Below, piece by piece: positions 34,129 to 42,938 of a stretch of DNA of 64,000 nucleotides (positions are counted from its first letter, which is position 1; each line of letters begins with the position of its first letter). The notes under the pieces are model-generated. The model did no database searches, was not told the DNA's origin, and saw only the letters and a list, made by a program, of their open reading frames with translations. Source of the DNA: Mageeibacillus sp. UBA4314. Lineage in GTDB: Bacteria > Bacillota > Clostridia > Saccharofermentanales > Saccharofermentanaceae. The position numbers were made by a program, and so were the translations under genes. The stretch is taken from positions 60,682-124,681 of the forward strand of contig DGUI01000026.1 in assembly GCA_002394605.1 (NCBI GenBank). The letters run 5' to 3'.

Positions 34129-35997
34129 TTGAAATACAGGTTCTTGGGACAGAAGATAAGCAGGTTCGACCTGGTTAACATGAGTGAGGAAGACCGCAAG
34201 GTCCTCGCTTGTGAACTCCGCGACAAGATCCTTAATACCGTGTCACATAACGGCGGACATCTTGCAAGCAACCTTGGTGCCGTCGAGCTTACAATAGCGC
34301 TCCTTACAGTATTTGATTATGAGAAGGACAAGATCGTATTTGACGTAGGGCATCAGTCTTATTCATATAAGATCTTGACCGGAAGGTACGATCAGTTCGA
34401 TACTCTTAGGCAGGAAGGCGGAATATCCGGATTCCCGAGGGTTTCCGAGAGCAAGTATGATGCTTTCGATACAGGCCATTCCAGCACTTCAGTTTCCGCT
34501 GCGCTTGGAATGGCAAGGGCGAGAGACTTAAAGGGTGAGGATAATTACGTCATATCCGTTATAGGTGACGGCGCATTGTCCGGAGGGCTTGCTTTCGAGG
34601 GGATCAACGACCTTGGTATAAGCAAGACGCCGATGCTCGTCATCGTAAATGATAATGAGATGAGCATCGACCGTAATGTCGGCGGTCTGTCGAGTCACCT
34701 TGCAAAGATCAGGGCTAACAGGGGATATATCAATGCCAAGCGCTCGACTGAGTCATTCCTCAGGAAAGTCCCCCTCATCGGCAATGCTCTCATTAAGTTC
34801 ATCCTCGCGATCAAGGACTGGTTCAGGTTCATCACATACCGTAAGACTCCATCGATCTTCGAAGACCTTGGTCTTGTGTATTACGGCCCGATCGACGGGC
34901 ATGACACCGAGAAGATCATAAAGACTCTTGAAGCTGTCAAGGATATCAAGGCCCCTGTCATCGTTCACCTTGCAACGGTCAAGGGGAAGGGGTATGAGCC
35001 GGCGGAGAAGCATCCGGCAGATTATCACGGCGTGGGTCCGTTCGATCTTGAGAAGGGGATCGTTCCTTCCGGCAAACAGACATTTACCACGGCATTTGCT
35101 TCCACACTAGAGAGTATTGCTGATAAGAACGACAAAGTAATTGCCGTCTGTGCGGCAATGGCGCACGGCACCGGGCTTACCGGGTTCGCAGCAAAGTTTC
35201 CTGGCAGGTTCTTCGACTGCGGCATCGCTGAAGAACACTGCGTTACGATGTCCTGCGGCCTTGCCATATCGGGTTTTACGCCTGTGGTCGCCATCTATTC
35301 ATCTTTCCTTCAGAGAGCATATGATGAGATCGTGCATGATTGCTGCTTTATGGATAACCATGTTGTCTTTGCGATCGACAGAGCAGGATTCGTAGGTAAT
35401 GACGGACATACCCATAACGGGCTTAGGGACCTGTCATTCCTTAATTCCATGAGCAACATGACCGTGTTTGCCGCAAGAGATTATGAGGATCTTGAGAATA
35501 TCCTCGATCACTGCATAAACCATCTTACCGGTCCTTGTGCCGTAAGGTATCCCAGGGGAAGTTCTGATTATGAAGAGGCTCTGTACAGTGACCCCGCTGA
35601 ATGCATAAAGCCGCACCTTATCAGCGATAAGGGCAATGACTTTGTTATCGTATCCATTGGTGTTATGTGCAAAGAGTGCGAGACCGCATATGATATGCTC
35701 GCCAAGGCCGGCCTGTTCGGTAAGCATATCAACCTTTCCATGGTAAAGCCCGTTCCTGCAGCAGAACTCATCAGCATGTTCGGGAATGCCTCAAATGTCT
35801 ATGTTTGTGAAGAAGGCATACTCTCCGGAGGTGCAGGCGAGAGCATACGCGAAAACATCGAGAAGATCACTAACAGGTATAACATCATGCCTATCGCAGT
35901 GGAAGATGACATGATCAGGGCCGGGACCATCGCCAGACAGAGACAGATGGCCGGTATCGATCACGACAGCATATATGATCGCATAGCAGGTAATTAA
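34129..35997 (+). CDS. dxs: 1-deoxy-D-xylulose-5-phosphate synthase
   Basis: A 622-residue thiamine-diphosphate enzyme joining pyruvate and glyceraldehyde 3-phosphate, the entry step of the MEP isoprenoid pathway. Seen are SHNGGHLASNLG, FDVGHQSYSYKILTGR, TGHSSTSVSAALGMA, the ThDP-Mg motif GDGALSGG near residue 146, and the transketolase C-terminal half with IAEEHCVTMSCGLA. It starts with TTG 34129 one base after the ispA stop; AAGGGG is upstream and no better start exists before conserved sequence. Confidence 0.95.
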   Translation: MKYRFLGQKISRFDLVNMSEEDRKVLACELRDKILNTVSHNGGHLASNLGAVELTIALLTVFDYEKDKIVFDVGHQSYSYKILTGRYDQFDTLRQEGGISGFPRVSESKYDAFDTGHSSTSVSAALGMARARDLKGEDNYVISVIGDGALSGGLAFEGINDLGISKTPMLVIVNDNEMSIDRNVGGLSSHLAKIRANRGYINAKRSTESFLRKVPLIGNALIKFILAIKDWFRFITYRKTPSIFEDLGLVYYGPIDGHDTEKIIKTLEAVKDIKAPVIVHLATVKGKGYEPAEKHPADYHGVGPFDLEKGIVPSGKQTFTTAFASTLESIADKNDKVIAVCAAMAHGTGLTGFAAKFPGRFFDCGIAEEHCVTMSCGLAISGFTPVVAIYSSFLQRAYDEIVHDCCFMDNHVVFAIDRAGFVGNDGHTHNGLRDLSFLNSMSNMTVFAARDYEDLENILDHCINHLTGPCAVRYPRGSSDYEEALYSDPAECIKPHLISDKGNDFVIVSIGVMCKECETAYDMLAKAGLFGKHINLSMVKPVPAAELISMFGNASNVYVCEEGILSGGAGESIRENIEKITNRYNIMPIAVEDDMIRAGTIARQRQMAGIDHDSIYDRIAGN

Positions 35998-35998
35998 T

Positions 35999-36016
35999 AC
36001 TGTATTTTTATACAGA
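35999..36016. promoter_or_regulatory. ARG-box-like palindrome upstream of nadK-argR
   Basis: ACTGTATTTTTATACAGA is a near-perfect inverted repeat matching 16 of 18 positions of the ARG box (WNTGAATWWWWATTCANW), with one symmetric change per arm. It sits over the -35 position of the predicted nadK promoter, one gene before argR. Confidence 0.5.
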
Positions 36017-36023
36017 AAAATGG

Positions 36024-36029
36024 TTTAAT
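36024..36029 (+). promoter_or_regulatory. Extended -10 predicting a leaderless nadK mRNA
   Basis: TG at 36021-36022 plus TTTAAT gives an extended -10. It ends six bases before the nadK ATG, placing the transcription start on that A. No Shine-Dalgarno is visible. Confidence 0.45.
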
Positions 36030-36035
36030 TATGCT

Positions 36036-36911
36036 ATGAAGATAGGATTATTCGTTAACACAAACAGAGATAAGGACTATGAATGCGCCAGAAGAGCAAT
36101 TGGCGCCATAATCAGTTGCGGTGCCACACCCGTACTGCGTCCTCATGATGCGGTCAAGTTTCCCGGAAGAGTTGAAGGGCTCCTGTTCGATGACTTTACA
36201 AAGGCAGGCCTTGATGTAGTCATTTCGATAGGCGGTGACGGAACTTTCCTTGCAATGGTATCTGAACTCCGTGATTCGGATGCCGACTTCATCGGCATCA
36301 ACAAAGGCAGTATCGGTTTCCTTGCTCAGGTTAACGATGAGGATGTTGAAGACAGCATTAAGCATATAGCAGCACATGATTACAAGACTATCGCCAGGAC
36401 AAGGCTTCTTGTTCAGGTGTATAACAGGAAGGGCGTGCTTAAGGGTGAGGATATCTGCCTCAACGATTGTGCGATAAGCCGCGGTGCCAGGCTCCATGTA
36501 ACAAAGCTCCTTCTAAGGATCAACGGTCAGAATGTCGAGAGGTTCTTCGGTGACGGCCTGGTCGTCGCAACGGCAACAGGCTCTACAGCATATTCCCTTT
36601 CTGCCGGCGGTCCGCTCGTCATGCCCGATCAGCCGAATATAATCGTTACCTCGGTATGCTCCAATACATTCCAGGATATCAGCTATGTGGCAGGTCCGGA
36701 CAGCAAGATCGAGGTTGATGTTGAGGCTTTTGAGACTGCACCCATCATCTGTCCTGACGGTAGGGATTTTGTTACCATTGAACCTGAGGATCATATAGTC
36801 ATCACAAGGTATGAGAAGACGCTTAAGACCATCCTCATCGGTGAGGACAGGTTCTTCAATGATGTAAGACGCAAGTTGGTTATGAGAGGTAGTTTCTATG
36901 AAAACAGCTAA
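36036..36911 (+). CDS. nadK: NAD kinase
   Basis: A 291-residue NAD(+) kinase that makes NADP. The phosphate/catalytic motif is GGDGTF (residues 66-71). The NDCAISRGA and DGLVVATATGSTAYSLSAGGP segments are typical of the family. The gene follows dxs after 38 bases that hold an ARG-box-like palindrome and an extended -10 element, so it may begin a new transcript. Its 3' end overlaps argR by 14 bases. Confidence 0.96.
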   Translation: MKIGLFVNTNRDKDYECARRAIGAIISCGATPVLRPHDAVKFPGRVEGLLFDDFTKAGLDVVISIGGDGTFLAMVSELRDSDADFIGINKGSIGFLAQVNDEDVEDSIKHIAAHDYKTIARTRLLVQVYNRKGVLKGEDICLNDCAISRGARLHVTKLLLRINGQNVERFFGDGLVVATATGSTAYSLSAGGPLVMPDQPNIIVTSVCSNTFQDISYVAGPDSKIEVDVEAFETAPIICPDGRDFVTIEPEDHIVITRYEKTLKTILIGEDRFFNDVRRKLVMRGSFYENS

Positions 36912-37371
36912 GAACTCGAGGCAGGAGATCATCCTCAAGCTCATCCGCGAAAACGATATCGCAACCCAGGAGGAACTTACGGCTCTCGTTAAGGGTTCCG
37001 GCATCAATACGACGCAGGCAACTGTATCAAGAGATATCAAGGATCTTGGCATCATCAAGGTCACTCTCCCCAATAAGAGCACTAAGTATGCCGTTCTCGA
37101 CAGGACCGGTGATTCAGCTCCCGGAAGGCTCCTGGCAGTATTCTCCAATTCAGTCAGGACTATCGAGACGGCAATGAATATAGTAGTTATCAAGACTTTG
37201 CCGGGTATGGCACAGGCTGCCGCATCTGCTCTGGATTCTATGCATCTGTCTGGTGTCGTCGGAACGATTGCAGGTGACGATACGGTGTTCGTTGCATCAG
37301 GAAGTCTTGAGGAGGCACAGGCATTAAGATCGACTCTGGGTGATCTTGTGCTCGGAGTAAATGAATGCTGA
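36898..37371 (+). CDS. argR: Arginine repressor ArgR
   Basis: A 157-residue regulator of arginine genes. The N-terminal winged helix (residues about 5-70) contains QEELTALVKGSGINTTQATVSRD. The C-terminal hexamerisation/arginine-binding domain includes GTIAGDDTVFV. The ATG at 36898 overlaps nadK and follows AGAGGT. In Clostridia argR commonly lies between nadK and recN as here. A candidate operator lies just before nadK (35999-36016), so the repressor may control its own operon. Confidence 0.95.
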   Translation: MKTAKNSRQEIILKLIRENDIATQEELTALVKGSGINTTQATVSRDIKDLGIIKVTLPNKSTKYAVLDRTGDSAPGRLLAVFSNSVRTIETAMNIVVIKTLPGMAQAAASALDSMHLSGVVGTIAGDDTVFVASGSLEEAQALRSTLGDLVLGVNEC

Positions 37372-39047
37372 TAAGGCTTGAGATCAGGGATTTTGCTGTT
37401 ATTTCACGAGCCAGTTTCGAACCGGGTTTTGGTCTTAACGTCATAACGGGTGAGACCGGTGCCGGTAAGAGCCTGCTTGTTGATGCCCTCGGCCTGATAA
37501 TGGGTGACAAGGCAAACCGAAATGTTATCAGGTCAGGTTCTGACAGTGCTTTTGTTGAAGCCGTCTTTGACATAAGCGGCATCTCATCACCTGAACTTAC
37601 AGCTTTCCTTGAGGAATCTGACATCGATCATGAAGAGGAACTGCTCATCATCAGCCGTAAGATAAATACGGACGGGAAGAGCATCGCACGTATCAACGGG
37701 AAGACTGTTGTCCTTAGTGTTTTGAGGAAGCTTGCTTCTTTTCTTATCGATATCCACGGGCAGAATGACACACAGGTCATCTTTGATGAGAGCAAGAATT
37801 GTGAGCTCCTCTACAGCTTCGGCGGGGAAGAGGTAAGGAAGGCAAAGACTGATTACGATAAGGCGCTTGCTGAGTATAAGGATGTCGTTCTTCAGATAAG
37901 GAATCTGTCAGGTTCGCCGGAGCAACTCAAGAAACGCAGGGAGTATCTGGAGTTTGCCATATCTGAGATAGAAGAAGCAGGCCTTTACGAAGGCATGGAA
38001 GAAGACCTGATGAGCAGGAAGAAGAGGCTGGCACGCGGTGAGAAGCTCTCGGAAGCCCTTACAGGGGCATATTCGCTCATAGATGACGATAAGGGTGCAT
38101 ATAACCTGGTGTCTTCTGCTTCTTCATATCTAAACAGGATGACGGAAGCTGATGACGGACTGGATCCCCTTAAGGAGAGATTATCATCAGTCCTTCTTGA
38201 ATTGTCCGATATCAGGGATGAATTATCAGGTAAGATCGAAGAATTAGATTATGACGGATCGGTCAAGGAAGATGTAGACCGCAGGATCAGCAAGCTCTTT
38301 GACCTTAAGTCCAAGTACGGTGACAGTGTAGCTGAGATAATGGCTTTCGCGGAGCACGGCAAGGCTGAGATCGATGCATATGAGAATAACAGGGATATCT
38401 TATCGGACCTTAGGAAAAAGAGTCATGTGCTCGAACAGGAACTTCTCGATCGTTCTTCAGAACTGACAAAAGCTCTCAGGAAGGCTGCTGATGTACTCGG
38501 CAAAGACATAGTTTCCGAACTTGCGGATCTTGAGATGCCCGACTGCTTGTTCGAAGTGCAGTTTAAGGAGAGGAGCAAGGAGAAGTATTTCTCGGCACAT
38601 GGTGTCTACGATATCAGGTTTATGTTCAGTGCCAATAAAGGTCAGGAAGCAAAGCCTTTGTCATCGATAGTTTCCGGCGGTGAGGCTTCAAGGATCATGC
38701 TCGCCATCAAGAATATCCTAAGCAGGTTTGACAGTATCCCCACAATGATATTCGACGAGATCGACATGGGTGTCTCCGGCAAAGCATCCGTAGCCATCGC
38801 GTATAAGCTGCATTCGATCGCCAAAGGTCACCAGGTCCTGTGCGTATCACACACTTCCCAGATTTGCGCCGCAGCTGACAATAATTACCTTATTACAAAG
38901 AACAGGGCAGACGATACGATATCTTCTGATGTCACGAAGCTCGATATGGAAGGGAAGATCAACGAGGTATCAAGGCTCCTGTCCGGCAAGACTGATGAGG
39001 AATCAGTAAACCTTGCCAAGAACCTCATCAAGCAGTTCTCTGTTTGA
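37365..39047 (+). CDS. recN: DNA repair protein RecN
   Basis: A 560-residue SMC-like ATPase that acts early at double-strand breaks. The Walker A loop is GETGAGKS (residues 29-36). A long coiled coil occupies about 150-360. The ABC signature is around LSSIVSGGEASRIMLAIK, followed by FDEIDMGVSGKA. The ATG at 37365 overlaps argR and has GGAG seven bases upstream. Its 3' end overlaps a convergent pseudouridine synthase gene by 45 bases. Confidence 0.96.
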   Translation: MLIRLEIRDFAVISRASFEPGFGLNVITGETGAGKSLLVDALGLIMGDKANRNVIRSGSDSAFVEAVFDISGISSPELTAFLEESDIDHEEELLIISRKINTDGKSIARINGKTVVLSVLRKLASFLIDIHGQNDTQVIFDESKNCELLYSFGGEEVRKAKTDYDKALAEYKDVVLQIRNLSGSPEQLKKRREYLEFAISEIEEAGLYEGMEEDLMSRKKRLARGEKLSEALTGAYSLIDDDKGAYNLVSSASSYLNRMTEADDGLDPLKERLSSVLLELSDIRDELSGKIEELDYDGSVKEDVDRRISKLFDLKSKYGDSVAEIMAFAEHGKAEIDAYENNRDILSDLRKKSHVLEQELLDRSSELTKALRKAADVLGKDIVSELADLEMPDCLFEVQFKERSKEKYFSAHGVYDIRFMFSANKGQEAKPLSSIVSGGEASRIMLAIKNILSRFDSIPTMIFDEIDMGVSGKASVAIAYKLHSIAKGHQVLCVSHTSQICAAADNNYLITKNRADDTISSDVTKLDMEGKINEVSRLLSGKTDEESVNLAKNLIKQFSV

Positions 39048-39944
39048 GAATAACTGCGCCATATCCTCAGGCAAATGTGCTTTGAATACCCGATCCATCC
39101 CGGTGAAAGGGTCCTTGAACGACAGATAATATGCGTGGAGTGCGCATCTTCCTATCCTGGAGTCCGTTAACTCCGATCCCGGGAAGCTGCCATTGGGATT
39201 ATCATTTGAGTTAGGGCCGTAAAGGCCGTCGCCTGCCAGTGGGTGACCTTTGTATGTCGAATGGACCCTGATCTGGTGGCAACGTCCCGTCTCGAGGGCA
39301 AATTCCACAAGCGATATGTTGTTGACCTCATCGTATATGAGCGATCTGTAATGGGTAACAGACCTTTTGCCCTCAGGATCCACATCCCTTATCATGACTG
39401 AATCAGGCCTTCTGGCAATGGGTGCGTCTATGGTACCTTCAGCTGGTTCATATCTGCCGTAGACAACTGCGAGATACTTCTTGGTAAGTCTGCCATAGTG
39501 GCTTAAAGTATTGTGCGAATAACCGTTCTTGGCGATAAGTATCAGACCTGAGGTCTCACGGTCGAGCCTTATTACAGGGTGGAGCGTTCCGTCAGACAAT
39601 ATTGTCAGCAGCGAATCATCAAGGTGCCCGTGGGTAGGGTGCGTAACGATTCCGGACGGCTTGTCCAGGACTATGTAATTATCATCCTCATAATGGAAAT
39701 CTATGCCTTCCGGGTGCCTGATGTCACCGCAGGTCTCCTCCAAAGCCACATAGAGCACATCACCAGTCTTAACCCTGGTGCGCACCGTAACATGCACGCC
39801 GTTAAGCTCCACCGTGCCGTGAAACTTGAGTTTCTTGATCATCTGGCGGCTCATCAGGTAATTGGTGTTAAGGATCTTTACGATCTCGCGCCCGTCATCC
39901 TTCGAAAGCACTGTATAACTGATATTCATAGGTAAATTTTCCAC
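39003..39944 (-). CDS. RluA-family pseudouridine synthase
   Basis: About 313 residues. The catalytic motif IRLDRETSGLILIAKN carries the nucleophilic Asp, and ALETGRCHQIRVH is the RNA-binding signature. The enzyme isomerises uridines in rRNA or tRNA; the exact target is unknown. GTG 39944 is chosen because GGGAG precedes it at five bases. ATG 39929 is a close alternative, and TTG 39956 lacks a Shine-Dalgarno. A second RluA-type gene lies at 43505. It is divergent from rny and convergent with recN. Confidence 0.9.
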   Translation of the reverse strand: MENLPMNISYTVLSKDDGREIVKILNTNYLMSRQMIKKLKFHGTVELNGVHVTVRTRVKTGDVLYVALEETCGDIRHPEGIDFHYEDDNYIVLDKPSGIVTHPTHGHLDDSLLTILSDGTLHPVIRLDRETSGLILIAKNGYSHNTLSHYGRLTKKYLAVVYGRYEPAEGTIDAPIARRPDSVMIRDVDPEGKRSVTHYRSLIYDEVNNISLVEFALETGRCHQIRVHSTYKGHPLAGDGLYGPNSNDNPNGSFPGSELTDSRIGRCALHAYYLSFKDPFTGMDRVFKAHLPEDMAQLFSNRELLDEVLGKVY

Positions 39945-39994
39945 TCGATCTCCCAAAATGTCAATTATTTGTAAATATTGCCACCCTCAAAAGG

Positions 39995-40023
39995 TTGACA
40001 CATCGAAACTTTATTTTTATTAT
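39995..40023 (+). promoter_or_regulatory. rny promoter
   Basis: A perfect TTGACA (39995-40000) and TATTAT (40018-40023) are 17 bases apart, with a TATAAT three bases further along. The leader to the GTG start is about 65 bases. Confidence 0.85.
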
Positions 40024-40094
40024 AATAAATGGCTTGTCAGAGCCTTATTTCTGATTTGAACTTTGACAACTTAATATTGGAGGTGAGTACCAAC

Positions 40095-41657
40095 GTGGAG
40101 TGGTTATATTTAATCATTGGTCTTGTTGTTGGTCTCTTTCTTGGTGGAATATTAGTATCGGTTTTCTATAAACGAGGTCTGTCTACCCAGCAGAAGCAGC
40201 TGAAGGATGATCTTGCTAAGTCACTTGCTGACAGTGAGAAGATCGTGGCTAATGCCCAGAAAGAAGGAGAGAGCAATAAGCGCGAGTTGCTTTTGCAGGC
40301 GAAGGAAGAGATCTCTAAGGCACGTCATGAACTTGAGAATGAAGCCAGAGAGAAGCGCCAGGAGATTGCAAAAGAACGTAACAGGCTCGAACAGAAGGAA
40401 GAGAATATCGAACGTATTCAGGCTTCTGTCGAGAAGAAGCAGGAAGAAATCGAGATCAAGCAGGCAAGAGTCTCTGAACTCGAACAGAAAGCGAGAGAGA
40501 TCGAAGCCAGGAAGCAGGCGGAACTCGAGAAGGTATCAGGTCTTTCCATCAGTGAAGCGAGATCATTGGTTCTGGAAGCTGCAGAACGTGAATACAGTCA
40601 TGATCTTGCAAGCATGCTGAAGCAGATGGAAGAGAAGACAAAGCAGGATGCTGACAGGATAGCAAAGGATATCATCGTCAGTTCGATCCAGAGATACGCA
40701 TCTGATTATGTATCAGAAGTTACAGTATCAGTAGTTAACCTTCCCAACGATGAGATGAAAGGACGTATTATCGGTCGTGAAGGACGTAATATTAGAGCGA
40801 TCGAGACGATCACAGGTGTTGATCTTATTATCGACGATACACCTGAGGCGATCATTCTGTCATCTTTCGATCCCATCAGAAGAGAGATCGCACGCCTCAC
40901 CATCGAGAAGCTTGTCGTAGACGGACGTATCCATCCGGCAAGAATTGAAGAGATGGTCAAGAAGTCCGAGAAGGAATTGAACCAGATCATGAAGCAGGAA
41001 GGCGAGAGAGCCGTATTTGATACAGGTGTTATGAACCTGAATCCTGAGATCATTAAGATCCTTGGCAGACTTAAGTACAGGACCAGTTACGGTCAGAATG
41101 TACTTCAGCACTCGATCGAAGTATCCTGGCTCGCAGGCCTTATGGCAAGTGAATTAGGACTTGATGTCAACCTTGCAAAGCGTGCAGGTCTGTTGCACGA
41201 TATCGGTAAGGCCGTTGATTTTGAACAGGAGGGAACTCATGTTCAGCTTGGCGTAGAGATCGCCAAGAAGTACCACGAATCACCTGATGTAATCAATGCC
41301 ATCGAGGCACATCATGGTGATGTCGAACCCAAGACAGCAGTTGCTGTTCTTGTGGCCGCAGCAGATGCCATATCAGCTGCACGTCCCGGCGCCAGAAGAG
41401 AGAATCTTGAGACTTATATCAAGAGAATCGAGAAGCTCGAGGAGATCGCTACGAGCTTTGAGGGAGTCGAGAAGAGTTATGCCATACAGGCAGGACGCGA
41501 GATCCGCGTAATCGTGTCACCGGATAAAGTATCCGATGATGAGATGGTTATTAAGGCCAGACAGATCTGTAAGAGAATCGAAGACGAATTATCTTACCCG
41601 GGTCAGGTCAAAGTAAACGTCATCCGCGAGACCAGAGCTACAGACATAGCTAAATAA
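40095..41657 (+). CDS. rny: Ribonuclease Y
   Basis: A 520-residue membrane-anchored endoribonuclease that starts decay of many mRNAs. One N-terminal transmembrane helix (about 4-24) is followed by a long Glu/Lys/Arg-rich coiled coil (about 30-190), a KH domain with IIGREGRNI (about 225-233) and an HD domain with LLHDIGKA (about 366). GTG 40095 is chosen because GGAGGTGAG precedes it and the anchor begins there; an in-frame ATG at 40029 lies at the promoter. The length equals that of B. subtilis RNase Y. Confidence 0.96.
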   Translation: MEWLYLIIGLVVGLFLGGILVSVFYKRGLSTQQKQLKDDLAKSLADSEKIVANAQKEGESNKRELLLQAKEEISKARHELENEAREKRQEIAKERNRLEQKEENIERIQASVEKKQEEIEIKQARVSELEQKAREIEARKQAELEKVSGLSISEARSLVLEAAEREYSHDLASMLKQMEEKTKQDADRIAKDIIVSSIQRYASDYVSEVTVSVVNLPNDEMKGRIIGREGRNIRAIETITGVDLIIDDTPEAIILSSFDPIRREIARLTIEKLVVDGRIHPARIEEMVKKSEKELNQIMKQEGERAVFDTGVMNLNPEIIKILGRLKYRTSYGQNVLQHSIEVSWLAGLMASELGLDVNLAKRAGLLHDIGKAVDFEQEGTHVQLGVEIAKKYHESPDVINAIEAHHGDVEPKTAVAVLVAAADAISAARPGARRENLETYIKRIEKLEEIATSFEGVEKSYAIQAGREIRVIVSPDKVSDDEMVIKARQICKRIEDELSYPGQVKVNVIRETRATDIAK

Positions 41658-41713
41658 CACTATTACCTTAGTTTTGTTATTATCAGTTTGGGAATCACCA
41701 TTAGTCCAATAGG

Positions 41714-41746
41714 AGAGGCTGTCTCGTAAGAGGCAGCCTCTTTTTT
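41714..41746 (+). terminator. Intrinsic terminator of rny
   Basis: An 11-base-pair stem (GAGGCTGTCTC with GAGGCAGCCTC, one wobble) closed by GTAA is followed by six T. Confidence 0.95.
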
Positions 41747-41784
41747 GCGTTTTGGTTGGGTGGGGGAGTAGTAGCCAAAGAAAA

Positions 41785-41808
41785 GAGTGGTATTAAGAGT
41801 GGTATTAA
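41785..41808. repeat. 12-base direct repeat, two copies
   Basis: GAGTGGTATTAA occurs twice head to tail, followed by a related GGGTGGGTAAGAGTG stretch. Function is unknown; it could mark an old insertion or slippage. Confidence 0.6.
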
Positions 41809-41886
41809 GGGTGGGTAAGAGTGATCCCAATGTGTCCCTGGTGTCATATGGCGTTGCCGTTCTCACTGACTGTAAGGCAAAGCTGC

Positions 41887-42058
41887 CTATTCAGTAAAGT
41901 GCTCAATGTAGTGCACACTACCTTGAGCAATACTCTGCATAATCATCAACAGCTCACCGCAATACAAACACCTCTGGTCTTACTGTCATTCAGACTCATC
42001 AGATTCCACTTATCAGCAAGATCAACAATGTGCTGCAAACCCTTTTTCTGAATATCCT
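41887..42058 (-). pseudogene. Decayed C-terminal gene remnant with zinc-knuckle-like motif
   Basis: On the minus strand one frame reads IVDLADKWNLMSLNDSKTR. After a one-base frame change it reads RCLYCGELLMIMQSIAQG and runs to a TAG at 41887-41889. A C-x-x-C-G motif near a C-terminus is seen in some transposases, so this may be the end of a lost mobile-element gene. The assignment is tentative. Confidence 0.3.
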
Positions 42059-42079
42059 TTCTATAAAAATCCCTTTATA

Positions 42080-42088
42080 TGATAAAAT
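42080..42088 (+). promoter_or_regulatory. Extended -10 upstream of ymdB
   Basis: TGATAAAAT fits an extended -10 (TG-n-TAAAAT). The ribosome-binding site AGGAGGG follows at 42098-42104. Confidence 0.4.
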
Positions 42089-42110
42089 TGTTTTGACAGG
42101 AGGGTTTTCC

Positions 42111-42893
42111 GTGAAGATCTGTTTTATCGGTGATGTTGTTGGAATGTGCGGACGGAGAGTAGTTAAGAATGCTCTTCCGTCACTTATCAATAATGAGAGT
42201 ATCGACCTTGTTATCTGCAATGCCGAGAATGCCGCGCATGGCCTTGGCTGTTCTGAGAAGATAATCAACGAGCTGATGTTCTGCGGATGCGATGCTTTTA
42301 CTCTTGGCAATCACTCTTTCTCGAATTATGATTTCCTAAGGCAGATCACGTCATTGACGAATGTCGTAAGGCCTGCCAACATTACGCCTTCCTGGCCCGG
42401 AGCTGATTACATCGTGATCGAGAAATGCGGGATCAGGACAGGTATCATCAACCTTCTGGGGCAGCTTAATATGGGTATCGCTTCTGATAATCCTTTCGAC
42501 AAGGGGGAGGAGCTGATTCAGCTGCTTAAGGATAACGAGCACTGTGATTCGATCATTATTGATTTTCATGCTGAGACGACATCGGAGAAGCAGGCGTTAG
42601 GGTATTATTTCGACGGCATGGTTACGGCTGTCATCGGGACCCATACGCATGTTCAGACTTCTGATTCCAGGCTGCTTCCGGGCGGAACGGCTTTCATTAC
42701 GGACTGCGGGATGACAGGAGCCGTGGATTCGGTGCTTGGTATGGATGTTGAGACTTCTCTTGCAAGGCTTGCTTATAAGCTGCCGAGGAAATACGAGCCT
42801 GCTGACGGCCCGGGATTCATGAACGGAGTCATCATCGAGACTGATAATTACGGCCGTTGCACAGGTATCAGGCGTTTTACCGAGTACGAATAA
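42111..42893 (+). CDS. ymdB: YmdB-type metallophosphoesterase (TIGR00282)
   Basis: A 260-residue phosphodiesterase related to B. subtilis YmdB, which hydrolyses cyclic mononucleotides and influences biofilm and motility choice. Metal-binding motifs are KICFIGDVVG at the start, NAENAAHG, LGNHSF, FHAETTSEK and GTHTHVQTSD. GTG 42111 follows AGGAGGG. It lies downstream of rny, the usual Firmicute order, but a terminator and the remnant region separate the two here. A terminator overlaps its own stop codon. Confidence 0.93.
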   Translation: MKICFIGDVVGMCGRRVVKNALPSLINNESIDLVICNAENAAHGLGCSEKIINELMFCGCDAFTLGNHSFSNYDFLRQITSLTNVVRPANITPSWPGADYIVIEKCGIRTGIINLLGQLNMGIASDNPFDKGEELIQLLKDNEHCDSIIIDFHAETTSEKQALGYYFDGMVTAVIGTHTHVQTSDSRLLPGGTAFITDCGMTGAVDSVLGMDVETSLARLAYKLPRKYEPADGPGFMNGVIIETDNYGRCTGIRRFTEYE

Positions 42894-42915
42894 GTATTAG
42901 GTCTGTTTTTTTTAT
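42879..42915 (+). terminator. Intrinsic terminator overlapping the ymdB stop codon
   Basis: ACCGAGTAC pairs with GTATTAGGT (one mismatch, one wobble) around a six-base loop that includes the stop codon, and a long T-rich run follows. Confidence 0.75.
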
Positions 42916-42925
42916 TTTCTTTTTG

Positions 42926-42931
42926 TATAAT
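42926..42931 (+). promoter_or_regulatory. -10 element predicting a leaderless lspA mRNA
   Basis: A perfect TATAAT ends seven bases before the lspA ATG, so transcription would begin within a base or so of the start codon. No Shine-Dalgarno is present. Confidence 0.5.
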
Positions 42932-42938
42932 ATTGCCT

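Larger units (their letters stand above)
41658..42110. other. 453-base intergenic region between rny and ymdB
   Basis: It holds, in order, the rny terminator, a two-copy 12-base direct repeat (41785-41808), a decayed minus-strand coding remnant (41887-42058), and the ymdB promoter and ribosome-binding site. No intact gene was found. Confidence 0.7.

Noticed and set aside
40029..40094. Upstream ATG start for RNase Y
   Set aside because: It lies at the predicted transcription start, has no Shine-Dalgarno, and the GTG at 40095 has GGAGGTGAG and gives the family's usual membrane anchor.
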